NCBI GenBank assembly: GCA_029721435.1
Contig: CM056573.1
Coordinates: 98,757,447 to 98,821,446 of the forward strand
From: Gymnothorax reevesii
Taxonomy: Eukaryota > Chordata > Actinopteri > Anguilliformes > Muraenidae
Reading direction: 5' to 3'
Length of the DNA stretch: 64,000 nt
The position numbers and the translations under genes were made by a program. Below the pieces are notes generated by a model, which ran no database searches, was not told where the DNA came from, and was given only the letters and a program-made list of their open reading frames with translations. This document shows positions 51,165 to 63,662 of this stretch, in pieces. How positions within the stretch are numbered: position 1 is the stretch's first letter; every line of letters begins with the position of its first letter.

Positions 51165-52809
51165 CTGCAAGAAATAGAAAGAGAGTAGACAACAAATTAG
51201 AATTGACTCATCATTTATTACAGGTAAGCTTTAATTAGAGCAGAGAACAGAACAACAACCTACTACTAGTAACTCAATTGATAATCTAAAAGCACATGAG
51301 CAGTTTCTTCAATGAAACTGCCTTTCAATCAACATTATTGCACAGCTATCAATACAGTCAGCAAGCAATAAAATTCATATAATTCTAACCCCAAGTGTTA
51401 ACATAAACTATAATTCCTAATAAATACGCAATTTGGTCAGAGTTCATTAATTTTGACAAAGAATTTTGGAAAGTAAATTAATTGCAAAACAGACAGTAGA
51501 TAATGCAAGAAATGTACAGCCCTCTGCCTTGAGTTTACAGTACAGTGCATACTGTATACATTCTCCACACTCCTTGAGAGTCACTTCATTGAAATCCAAA
51601 AATATTGTTTTTCATCAGGAAGAACATGTTTTAGCATGGTCACATTGAGTGAGCACAATGGCAAGCAAATTTTTTTGCTTGTTTTTTATGAAGCCATATC
51701 TTAGAAGTTGTTTTTCTGAGGTGTGCTCCTGTCGGTGCTCCCTGAAGGAGACAAGACTGTTTACAAAAGTGACATGCGGGGGTGATAAGGGAGACTTGTG
51801 TGGTCAGGTTGCCCTGTTGTCCTGTTTTTATGCTACACCTGCAAATTCCAAACAAACGCCTGTGAATGGAAAGCATTTTATTCAAGCCATTGTTCAGTGT
51901 TTTGTTATGATGTATAAAGGTAATCTCTGTTTGTGTAACTGATGGCGTAACTGATATGTAAGAATGTGGCAAATATGGTTGTTGATATTTCTGTTTCTTG
52001 CTCATTGGCCCTCTTTTTTGATGACTTGGTTTTTATTAGATTTTTGTGAATATGGGCGTAAAAGTGGAAAGGTTCTAGTAGAGACTACGACAGGGGCTCT
52101 TGCGCAACATTCACATATACTCATTTATCTGACCACATTTTGTTGGCTGCATATTTTGTGATTCATAAATCCGTAAATAAATTCTACTCATCTTAACGCT
52201 CAGGTCTTAAGGTATCTGCACCCCATAGTCACTCTCCTGTATTCTTAGAGCCTTGCAAATACAGTTAATTACATTATTGCAGGCTATACCAGCCAGAGGC
52301 ACGTCCACATTTGGTCAGCTAGGCGGCCCTCCTTACGGAGCAACACAACGGACATGTGCTGCCTTTCGTGTGGCAGTACAAGAGCGGAGGAAGTTAAGGA
52401 TAAATGTATGCATTAAATACACCAAACATGTCCATAACATGTATTAGGCACATTGCATTGTAGAAGAGAGACAAAGAAGGCAACAGACGAGGGGCTGATG
52501 CACTTAAGTGGCACACATCTGTGGAATGAAAGTGCATTCATCAGCTGTGTTCAGTCTCTTGAAAATAACTGTTTTGCACAGAGCTCTAGGGTTGCATCCA
52601 TCAGTCACAACTTGTGGTGAGAACACGCATCAAAACGAAGTCATCAGAAGATGACAAGCCCCCCCCGGCCCTTGTTTGCGAAAGTCGTTTCAATCCTACA
52701 ACTTCAAAGAAATTCAAACAAGAATGTTAAGATGATTTTCCTCTGGACTAATCTGGAACTATGTACACGCAACATCTGCCAAAGACTATGAAGCACACGT
52801 TGACAAAGG

Positions 52810-53617
52810 CAATAAAAAAACAAGGGTCATTTATGAACACTGTTTTAGTTCTGCTCCGGAAACAAACCCAGCCCTGCGACTGAGTCCAAATCCATGTCAC
52901 TTCCATGGAAAGGAAAAAAAAAAATTTCAGAAATTTGAAAATATGATAAGGGACCACTTTAGTATGTGGGTAATACACATGCAAAATGTCAGTGAGATAT
53001 ATATATATATATATATAAAACGGTTTTTGAGTTCTGCTCCGGAAACAAACCCATCTCTGTACAGAGTCCAAATCCAAGTCGTTTCCATGGAAACAAAAAA
53101 AGTTTTTCCCAGAAATCTGAAAATATCAAAAGGTATCACTTCAGTATGTGGGTAATACACATGCAAAGTTTCAGAAAGACATAATGAACGGTTTTTGAGT
53201 TGTGCCCCGGAAACAGACTAGGCTTGATGTGCACTAAGTCCAGATTTGTTTCCATGGAAATGGCAAAAATAGAAATCCTGAAGTTTCCAAGACTATACAT
53301 AAAATAGATGGACAAAGTTTGGTGTTGATATCTTACATAGTTCTTTAGTTCTGCTCAGGAAACGAACACAGTGGACCTTGCACTAAGTCCAGATTTCTTT
53401 CCATAGAAACGACAATAATAGGAATCCCAAAATTTCCAAAGTAGCAAAGGGCACATCTAGACTATACATAGAATACATGTACCGAGTTTGGTGCTGAGAT
53501 CTTGCATAGTTTCCGAAGTCTGCTCCGGAAACAAAATGATTACGGATGGACGGATGGATGGACAGACGGACGAGGCGATGCCTATATCCCCGCGCATTCT
53601 ATGCCAGGGGGATATAA
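52810..53617. repeat. Tandem-module repeat with GACGG tract and terminal hairpin
   Basis: Modules containing agttctgctccggaaacaaa recur at about 52847, 53029, 53200 (diverged), 53350 and 53518, roughly 150-180 bp apart. They are followed by ggatggacggatggatggac and a stem ctatatccccgcg ... ccagggggatata at the end. Confidence 0.75.
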
Positions 53618-53890
53618 CAAAGTAATCACAGCTACTACAAACCAGGCACCACAGTCACCAACTACCTGAGGGGGACCTAAAGCATTGCATTTTCCAGAGC
53701 TTCCCAAGCCGCTGTGCTGCAAAAATTCATGTTCTGAAAAAAATTCAAGGGAAGCATAATAACTGCTCATTCAATCGCAAATAAATCTAACAAATAAGTG
53801 AGACTCTGAGATGAAGAGGGTGCCAAATAGCACTGAATTATCAGACATTTGCATACACTGAAAATGAAAAAACTATCTTAAGTACAGGGA

Positions 53891-54092
53891 ATGGAGCTTT
53901 ATAGCGTTATTTCAGTCAGGCACGGTAGTCAGGCTGGTGACAAGCCTGTTTTTGTCCAATCATTCTTAACTTTGGCTCCTCCCACCTAATTGGTGAGCTT
54001 TTATAACCAAGGCAGTGTTCCTTCATTTCTCTGGCACTGTGCCCTCTACACTGCTCATACTTGGGCTACTAAGAAATCGGTTTCTCATCTCT
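53891..54092 (+). repeat. Dispersed repeat with promoter-like block, copy 1
   Basis: About 200 bp, highly similar to 58032-58233, including cttttataaccaaggcagtg, a TATA-plus-start arrangement as in LTR promoters. Confidence 0.75.
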
Positions 54093-54919
54093 AAGCAACA
54101 TGACAATATCTATTGGTTTTGCGAGGTCGAATGCTCACAAGGGAAACCTTTGTCGCCATTTGTGACAACAAGGCTTTTTCCCCACTTCCTCTCCTAATGA
54201 AGCTAATCTGGCCCATCTGCTACAGAGGTTATGGTTTTTCACTCTCGCAGTAGCAATTTATCATAATTTATTTTTTAATATTATCTAGGTAATTATCTAG
54301 GTTGAAATAAATGATTGCAATTTGTAGAGTGGTTCTATTGTTATACTATATAAATTGAGACAATGAACTGGTTCACAGCATATTCTGGTTACCAAATGTG
54401 TCATATGTGTTCCTATAGCAAAAGTTTTCAAGGATTTCTGAAATGAAGTTCAGTCAGGACAACTCACGTTTCAATGAAATAGAACAATTTATTCATGGAT
54501 ATGAACATTACATTGCATTTTGGCGGCAGTTCTGCTCTGGAGGAATAATCTACTTAGGCACAGCAAACATACAAACATAGTCAGGAACAGAAATCAAAAT
54601 CCCCCCGATGTGAGCAGAACCAAACAGGTGGAGGCTGGGGTGGAGGCCGCAAGCAAAAACCAAACAGCATGTTGCATAGCATGAAGCGTCATTGCGAACA
54701 GCAGCGGAAGCAAGTGAGCTTGACGTCTTTCAAATAGACCGCTGCATGACCTCGTGATGTGTATCCTCCAATTGTTCGCCTGCTGGTGCTGACGTGCTGG
54801 TAGCTTACCAGGCTGCTGTCAGCTGACGTAGCTCTTCTCGAGTTTCCTGCCTGAACTAGTTACACTCATTTATGACATTTCAGTCATCCTCAGCGGAGCT
54901 CTACAGGCTGCAGGCCTCT

Positions 54920-56380
54920 TGTTGGGATATTAATGAAAGACTGAAAAAATGAGCATAAACATTAACTTTCTGAGTCCAAAATGCTGAATTTCTCAAAAAC
55001 TGTGACGCAGAATTTTCTCATTTTCACTGGGGATCATCAGAACATCATAATGAAAGCTCACAAAAATTAGATAAAAAGTCATCAGACAGGTTTTGAGATA
55101 TTCATGAAAGACTGAAAAAATGAGCACAAACATTGATTTTCTAAGTCCAATATGCTGAATTTCTCAAAAACTTTGAAGTACATATTCATCATTTTCCATT
55201 AAATTCATTATTTCTAACTCAGACAATGTCAGCATGTTCTGTTCATTTGCTATATTTCCTTGTCAGACTAATTTCATGTGTGTTTCCATGGAAAACAAGA
55301 AAATCTCCAAGTGATCCCAAACTTTTGAGCAATAAAATTAATTGAAATTTCACTGAAGTTTGGGCATTCAAGGTCACTGAAGGTCAAGTTCAAAGTCGCC
55401 GAATAAAACTTCATACATAACTTCCTATATGCCAGTAATACAAACCTAAGCTCCATCTGTAATAGTTTTGGTGATAGAAGTCATTGAAATTTCACTATTT
55501 GAAGTTTGACCTTTGAAGGTCGCCGAAGGTCAAGTTCAAGGCCACCAAATGAAAGTTCATACATGACTTCCTATAAGTGTTCAATGCACATATGTTCCGA
55601 ATATTCAATATTTTCAAGCCTAGAAACCTTTGAAAATTGAAACACTTTGCTTGACCTCAGGTTTGACCTTTCACGGTCATCTGAGATCAACTTTAACACA
55701 CCCAAAATATAGGTGATGTATTACTTCCTATATGTCATTAATACAAACTTAATCTCTATCTGAATCCATTTAGCTTCCACGGGTGATTTGGCCCATTCTC
55801 CATAAGACCCAATGTTAAAGTACAGCGCCCCACTAGACCCACTTCCGTCGATTCAATCAAAATGGCACTCGCAATGTACATAACGTGTATCAAAATAAGT
55901 TGATTGCCAGATTTAGAAAAAAAAATATTGGACAGTTTTTGAGAAATAATTTTTAGAAATTTCAAGTCATATCTCTTAACATTGTTAATATACTCCCTCA
56001 CCATGAGTTTGACCTTTGAAAGTCCTCAGTGGCCAAATTTAATATTGCCAAAATATATGTCATATATGACTACCTATATGTTGATAATACAAAGCCTGAT
56101 TTAGAAAAAAAATCACACAGTTTTTGAGAAATAATTTTTTTAAATTTCTCAGTCCTATCTTTTAACATTGGAGCCAAAATTTCAAGGGCCCATAACGGAC
56201 AGAAATGATTCAATCAAAAATCTGAGAAAAATGTCTGGCGATATAGTCTAGTAGTATGTTCTTGCAAATTTTCATGTAAATTCATCAGGCCTGAAAAAAA
56301 GATATAAAATGTTCCGACAGACGCCGGACGCCACACCACGACAATAGCTTATCGACCCATAGAGCCGGTAAGCTAAAAAC
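54920..56380. repeat. Diverged tandem-module repeat, ggtcaag-rich
   Basis: Repeats of gagatattcatgaaagactg (early part) and of tttgacctttgaaggtcgcc/aaggtcaagttcaaggcc (later part), ending cagacgccggacgccacacc and an agcttatcgac ... gccggtaagct inverted end. Confidence 0.6.
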
Positions 56381-57359
56381 TCTGCAAGTGTTATTCATTA
56401 TTTCATACTTAGAAGTGTCCACTCATGTTAGAAGCTGATTGTGCCTTTAATGAATTAAATCGTGGTTGTTTCCTTCCGTAGCCTAATAAAACAAAACGAT
56501 AATGAAAACTGCTGTTTGAAAAAAAAAAAACAACAAAAAAAAAAAAAACGAGGAGCTGTGTAATTTGTTTTGAACTGAGAGAATGTCCTCAGTGTGTCAC
56601 ACAAGCAATATGTGGGCAGAAAATTTTGTTGAAATAAATTATATACTCCACAGAGAAATGGAACACTCAAAAACATATTCGTTAGAAAACGATAAAACAT
56701 CCAAACGTGGTGGGATAACTCTACTAATTCTTCTCAGTATGTGCGCTTCAATGTCCTCTGTCTCTTCAGGAAACGTACATGCAATGTCTAAAACCTCCTC
56801 AGTCTGCAGTTTCAGGGGCAGAAAAAACTAATGAAAACTTGCCAGCGAGCAGGTTAGCTTTACGGGGTATGTTGCCGTGGTAACTGGCTCAGAGTTGCAC
56901 TGAACTCACATAGTGAACCGGAAAACTCTGTTTCCTGCAACTCTGAGCTAACAAAATCCGGGATAAGTTCATGCATATTACAGCTAGCTCAGTGAATAGA
57001 GTTGGGGCACAATTCAAATCATATTGCTTTAATGTGATTATCATTTACAAATATTTTCCTTAAATTAATGTTAGCTAGCATACTAGCTGCTGAGATGGCT
57101 ACATCCAAGGGGCAAAGTAACCTACTGTGTGATGGCACACAATACATAGCAGCCTAGCCATCATGACATTATCAGTAAGCCTCCGTGCATACAAGCGCTA
57201 CCCAGAAGCTGATTGGTTGGTATGCAAATGAGGAACATGGTTTCCATTCACGCCCCCAATTAGAGACGTCCTAGTGGAAGACCCGCCTTGATGAGACTCT
57301 AACAGATTGCATTTTAATGTTCATCGTGTCCCAGAAAGAGCGTGGTGACATGTATTTGA

Positions 57360-57830
57360 AAATGCAACGGACTGGGAGTTTGAATATTGTCACATGTATT
57401 GCAGGATAAGTCTTTGAAAATGAAATTTCAAATGTCGTCATCATTATTAAGTCATTATTATTTCCAAGTGATTAGAAAACAGCATTGTCATTATCATGTT
57501 GACCCTGAAAGTGAGTGATGACATGTAAATGTAAATGTAATAGGCTGGGGGTGCTGTTATGCTTATTGCATTTGAATATTGTCCACTGTATTGCGGAGCA
57601 TGACTTTGAAAATGAAATGTCAAACAGATTTTCATTATCATTTGAATTTAGTCATAGATTTCCCATATGTGTATGTGAAAATGAAAGTGATAATTGGACT
57701 GATGCATTTTCAATTTAATATCGTCTCAAATAACTCATTCATAAGTGGAAAATTATAATACAATGGTAGGATTACATTTTCATTTGAATATTGTCCACTA
57801 TGGGCTTCCATATGTTTCTGCAAGTAGTGA
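57360..57830. repeat. Degenerate tandem repeat, about 200-bp period
   Basis: tttgaatattgtc followed by aaaatgaaatttcaaa-type sequence recurs near 57379, 57569 and 57783. Confidence 0.5.
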
Positions 57831-58031
57831 GTTATATCAGTTGCCCCCACAATTGCTATGGCCATGGAGGCACGTCGCCTAATAGAAAAGCATTGCTAAT
57901 ACTTTCATATTATCAGCCTTATCTCCTCATGCCAAGAGTCATCCCTTACAATCAAAGCTAGTGCCATCTTTATCAGAGTGTGCTGCTTACCAGGGAAACC
58001 ATCCCGATACCCAGCAAGTGTCCTGACTGAA

Positions 58032-58233
58032 ATGGAGCTTAATAGTGTTAGTTTAGTCAGACCTGGTAGTCAGGCTGGTCGCAAGCCTTTTCCTCTCCAG
58101 TCTTTCTTAACTTTAGCTCCTCCCACCTAATTTGTGAGCTTTTATAACCAAGGCAGTGTTCCTTCATTTCTCTGGCACCATGCCCTCAAAACTGCTCATA
58201 CTTGGGTCATTAAGAAATCTGTTTCTCATCTCC
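58032..58233 (+). repeat. Dispersed repeat with promoter-like block, copy 2
   Basis: Matches 53891-54092 closely over its full length. tgtcctgactgaa lies just before it and again near 58488, which could mark ends of a larger element. Confidence 0.75.
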
Positions 58234-58565
58234 CTCCACCTCCCCAGCCTCCTCGTTTATAATAATCATTGTTCATTGTAAGTATCCCTTGTTCATATCA
58301 TGTTCAATAACTTAAACATTTACGAGATTCAAAAGAATCTTGGGCTCTGCAAATAGTTGCGATCTCAGGGACTGTCTGTGCCATGTTTGCTTAGATTGTT
58401 CCACAACATCACTTGAGCAGGGTCACCCACCGCCAAACTCAAATGCAGGTCGTCCTGCAATAAATGTTTAAATCTGATGTAAGTGTCCTGACTGAAGCAC
58501 AGCCTGCGGATCTAATTCAGCCAGACAACTCAAGACATGCCCCCATTCTCATAAACAGTTATGTA

Positions 58566-59099
58566 CAGAACAGGCCAAAAGTTTGGACACACCTTCTCAT
58601 TCAATGCGTTTCCTTTATTTTCATGACTATTTAGATAGTAGATTCTCACTGCAGGCATCAAAACTATGAATGAACACATGTGGAATTATGTATGTATCTA
58701 ACAGTTGTCCAATAGGGCTGTCGGCTGTGTATCAACCTGACTTCTGTGCAACGCAACTAATGGTCCCAACCCCATTGATAAGGCAATACATTCCACTAAT
58801 TTACCCTGACAAGGAACACCTGTGAAGTGAAAACCATTTCAGGTGACTACCTCTTGAAGCTCATCAAGAGAAGTTTGTGCAAAGCTGTGATCAGAGCAAA
58901 GGGTGGCTACTTTGAAGAAACTAGAATATAGGACATGTTTTCAATTACAGGTATTTCACACTTTGTTGTTAAGTACATAATTCCACATGTGTTCATTCAT
59001 AGTTTTGATGCCTTCAGTGAAATCTACAATTTAAATAGTCATGAAAATAAAGGAAACGCATTGAATGAGAAGGTGTGTCCAAACTTTTGGCCTGTACAG
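58566..59099. mobile_element. Tc1-type MITE with ~130-bp inverted repeats
   Basis: The ends cagaacaggccaaaagtttg and its inverse caaacttttggcctgtacag are flanked by TA (58564-58565, 59100-59101). The inverted match extends about 130 bp on both sides. It is 534 bp with no transposase. Confidence 0.88.
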
Positions 59100-59844
59100 T
59101 ATATTTGTCAATGCATTGCCATTCTGTTCCATGGATGATTTAGGCTGCTCTCCTGCTCAATCCCTGCTGTAAAAACATGCTTCTGCCTGTTGCTGAGCTG
59201 CATCATTCTCCGCTGCTGGTGGTAACATTTTCAGCTGCTGCAAAAATGTTACCACCTGCTGACAGTTGACATCCCACCTCACCCCAAGCATCCGCCTAAG
59301 GTGAAGTGGGAGAGGGAATTTATCCTGACACTCCCTTCATCTCCTCCACAAACTCAGTGGACCACAGGTTGTGACAGGGCCAGAGCTTATAGATCGAGCT
59401 ATCAATACTACAATTAAATGTATACATCCAAGTTGGCTGACTGAAAAGTGCATTCTGGCAAACTAGAGCAGAAATGTAATGTAAATATATATTATTGTTT
59501 AGTTTATTTAAGTGCATCATTTTTGTAATCTGTTATGATATTGGCAGCAAAATATCAAATTCATTTCATTGCTTCATTGACTGAAAAAACACAATACCAA
59601 CCATACTGTTGGTATCAAAAAGCCAGATAAAGCTTTCTATGTGCTGGCTTTAGTATAATGGGAAAGCACTTTGCTATAAAACAATTAAATTTCTTTGAAG
59701 GGTCTCCCATTTATTGGACTTCCCACACAAACTCCAATATCTACTGTGGAAGAATCAAAGAGCAAATAGAGAACACATTTGGAATAGGAGCAAATTCAGC
59801 AAGGGGATGCTCTAACACCATGTACACACCAAGAATAACCGTCA

Positions 59845-59905
59845 ATGTGTGTGTGTGGGTGTGTGTGTTTGTATATATGTGTGAGCATATGTCTGTGTGT
59901 GAGCA
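59845..59905. repeat. GT-rich microsatellite
   Basis: Interrupted GT repeat. Confidence 0.85.
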
Positions 59906-61276
59906 CAAGTGTGCCAGTGTGGGAGTATGCATTTGTGTTTATGTGCAATGGTGGGGGCAGATAAAAACAAAAGGGTTTGCTGCAATTTCAGACTGATCAA
60001 GAAGGACCCAGCGATAAAGCAAGATGAACGGGCTGTCACAAAGGACCACTGGCCATAGTAAACACAAGCTCAGAATTGATGTTATTGGATTTATATGAAG
60101 CACATCACATGTGCCTTCATCCCGACAGTCCACATCAGATGTACCACAGGGGTGTAATTTGAGCGAGAGCTGAACCAAAGTCAGACTGACGCAAATGTTC
60201 TCTTCATAAACATGACTTTAATTAATAGACTTTCCTGTCCATTCTACCATATCAAAAGGATATAGTACAGGATAGAAGCACTGTGGCTAGCCTTGTACAG
60301 TGCTATCGTTGCATTGTACTACAGCTTAAAATTCTTGGTCTACTGGAACTTTTCAACTGCTGGAGTGAGAAGGGGGAATGTGCTGAGCTTTGACCTCTTA
60401 ACCAAGAATGACCCTGGTACCAGGGGCAATCATTACGCATCATACAGTAAGTTTACATCATCATACAGCATATCCATGGCATATGGCAAGGGAAAAAATA
60501 AATTTGGTGAAAAGCACACGATGACCATTTTTACCAAAACCAAACACAATACGTTTTCTTCAGTTTTATTAAAATTAAAAAAAAGATTTAAAAGATACAT
60601 TTAAAAACCAAATCAAACCAAACACAACTCAAGCTGCAAGCAAGTAAAAATAATCATGTAGCAAAACATAGGATAAAACAATATCAGTGCCCGATTGCTA
60701 GTGTTTCGACTGAATTTGTGCTATGCATACAAACAAAACATCAAATGAAAGAGGAAAGTCCACAGAATCCAACAATATATGTCATGTCATTTGAAAACGA
60801 CACCACAAAGAACAGCAGGCATACACTTTACATTCTACAGCGATGAGCAAAAATATTTTTCTTACCTTTGATATTATGAAATTTATAACTGTTGGAGGGT
60901 AAATCTGCACTTGCGATTGTTAGCCCAATGGGTGCATGTTATACCAAAACTAGATCCGCCAGTCTCCATGCATTTTTTTTTTCTGGGGCACTGGTTCAAA
61001 GAATGTCAGGTCCAGGGCATTTTGCTTGCTTACAATGTAATTTTCTCTCTGTGATTGGCTTGTGACCACCGTAATCGCACAGCCCTAGGCTGAGATAGAG
61101 CCCTGCTTTCCCAGTGCGTCAACTGGGAGTCCATTTGCCGCTCACTTGTACTGAAAGAGTGCAACAATAAAGTGTTTTCCATACTTCAACGATATTTTGG
61201 CGGCCTGCCATAATCTAATTTTTCCCCGCCATAGTCTCAATATGTGCAATTGCCGTGTGTTGATCATACACGCGCA

Positions 61277-61640
61277 TGTGGGGAGTCCACATATGTAATA
61301 TGAACTTCCTAACCCAAGTGGTTACAGAGAAATAGCCCGGACAAAGTTTTGAAAGTCAAGGTCACTGCTGCAAGGTCAAAGGTCAAACTCGGACGAAACT
61401 TTGAAAAGGGACTCCTACCCCCCATGGGAAGTCCACATATACAATATGAACTTCCTAACCCAAGTGGTTACAGAGAAATAGCCCGGACAAAATTTTGAAA
61501 GTCAAGAACACTGCTGCAAGGTCAAAGGTCAAACTGGGACAAAACCTCAAAAAGGCACACCTACCCCCAATGGGGAGTCCACATATGCAATTTGAACTTC
61601 CTAACCCAAGTGGTTACAGAGAAATAGCCCGGACAAAATT
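61277..61640. repeat. Three-unit tandem repeat of ~147 bp carrying DR1 motifs
   Basis: ggagtccacatat begins units at about 61280, 61428 and 61575, each followed by gaacttcctaacccaagtgg and ttacagagaaatagcccgga. Units 1 and 2 each contain the perfect motif AGGTCAAAGGTCA (61373-61385, 61519-61531). The third unit is cut short and is followed by a GC-rich gacgcccgcccgccgaag stretch. Confidence 0.88.
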
Positions 61641-63149
61641 GGCAGCCGCACGCCTGCCTGGACGCCCGCCCGCCGAAGGGACGGCAAAACCCTTTATGAA
61701 AAAAAAACGGAAAAACAGGAAAGGTACTGGATGACGCGGTATGATACTGGAAGACGCAGAATTTGCATAATACCCCCCCCCCAATAAAATGAGAATGATC
61801 CACCCAGACATCAGTCTGCCACCACACATGTGCCCCCATATTCTCCAAAATTTCTGTGGGAAACACTGCAATACAAACGCTTAACTGGTTTGTTTGTAGA
61901 TTTTTTGGTATAATTATCTGCTAGATATTCAACAGTCATTTTGAAAGTAATTTTCTGATTGAGAATCCTTGCGCCATTATTGATAAGCACTAAGACACGC
62001 ATCAGTACAAACGCTTAATAGTGGTGTTTATTCTTTTTACTTTTTACCATTTTTTACCTTTTGTGTTTAAATAGTGTTTGTTTGCTTTTTTTTTTTTAAT
62101 AGATCTGGGGGTACATTACAATCAAGTTCAACATAGACAGCTGGCTCAACAAACCCTGAACTCATAATCAGAGATAAGACGGTGGTTGTCATCTTTATTA
62201 ACCTAGGCTTTGTGCTTTAAGTTCTGTCACCGCTCCCATAAAAAGGGCATTCCACGCGTAACTTGACTCTTCTTCCGCCAAAAAATTGACCATGTGCTGT
62301 ACATTTCTCCCAGGAGCAGCAGGTCATAATTATGGACAGTTATGAAGAAAATAAAAATAAAACAACAGCAAAAAGCAATGCTGTTGTTGCTAATTAGCCC
62401 AGAGAAGGAAATTCTTGCGGAAAATTGCTGACTGTGTAAATTTGTCCGTCCTATACTGATGGATTAGTGGAAATTACTTTAGTTTCAGGGCCAAATCAAA
62501 CTGAAATTAAGTTATAGATTGAACATTATTTGACGGTGATAAATACCAATAGTCTACTCAGTTTTACTTATTTATTTGTTTTTGGTCGAAAGCATTTTTT
62601 CCCATTACTTTTTTAAATACAGCATGACAATAAAATCCCATCCCACCAATAACCCTAACCTCGTGCACAATTACAGATTAACAATAGGCCGATGGCATAT
62701 CAAAACAATGGCAAGCATGATAAAAATTCTAATTCATTTTGTAATTGGTGATTTAATAGCATCTGTACCAGAACTGTCTAGAGGACATGGCAGCAGGAAA
62801 AAACAAAGCAAAAGAACATTCTTCAAAGTGGTACGCCCTATGCTGCTTTGCTTTCATAATTTTTTTAATCATTTTAATGGTATGTTGTTTAAAATGCATA
62901 GCGCGGCATTCAATAAACTTGCTCAGATTTTCTGCATCACCAACTGAATGCATGTAGGTTCCCATGGAAAAAAACCGCCATGCTATGCAACTGTGAGTGC
63001 ACAGTTTCTCTTTGTTACATTGCCAATATATGGCTCCAGTAGATCGCATAAGTACCAAATTCCCTTAGCTGAGAATCTGTACCGTTCATTGAGAATATCG
63101 TGAGAACAAGAGCAACGCAGATTCTTCAGGCATTCTTCAGTTTCCCCTG

Positions 63150-63662
63150 CGGTGGCCATAATAAATATCGTATGGGGCCATACTAGATATCGCACGACGC
63201 TGGTTTTCGAAAGGAACCTTCCTCCAGCCACCCACAATACACCACCAGGAAACAGCATCAATCTGACAAGGTGTTCTTTAGTTATTGGGCGAAAACAAAA
63301 ATCAATCCGGCAGCTGTGGCGGCCATATTGAATATCGCACAATGCTGGTTTTCGGAAGGAACCTTCTTCTAGCCACTGCCAATACGCCACCATGACTTGG
63401 CATCAATCGGATGAGGCATTCTTTAGTTATCAAGCAGAAACGAAAATCAAGATGGCTGCTGTGGCGGCCATATTGAATATCGCACAACGCTGGTTTTCGA
63501 AAGGAACCTTCCTCTAGCCACTCCAAAGATGCCATTAAGAAACGGCACCAATTGAATGAGGGATTCTATAGTTATCCCACGGAAACGAAAAGTTTACGGA
63601 CGGCGGACGGACATGGTGTCAACATAATGCCCCCTTTCCTCTTTCGAGGGCGGGGGCATAAA
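63150..63662. repeat. Three-unit tandem repeat with GACGG tract and terminal hairpin
   Basis: gctggttttcg with the following aaggaacctt recurs at about 63200, 63343 and 63489 (about 145-bp period). Then come acggacggcggacggacatg and a stem aatgccccctttc ... gagggcgggggcata that ends the unit. The long minus-strand ORFs here only read the repeat. Confidence 0.85.

Noticed and set aside
62983..63393. 136-codon minus-strand ORF
   Set aside because: It spans two units of a tandem repeat and has internally repeated text with no domain.
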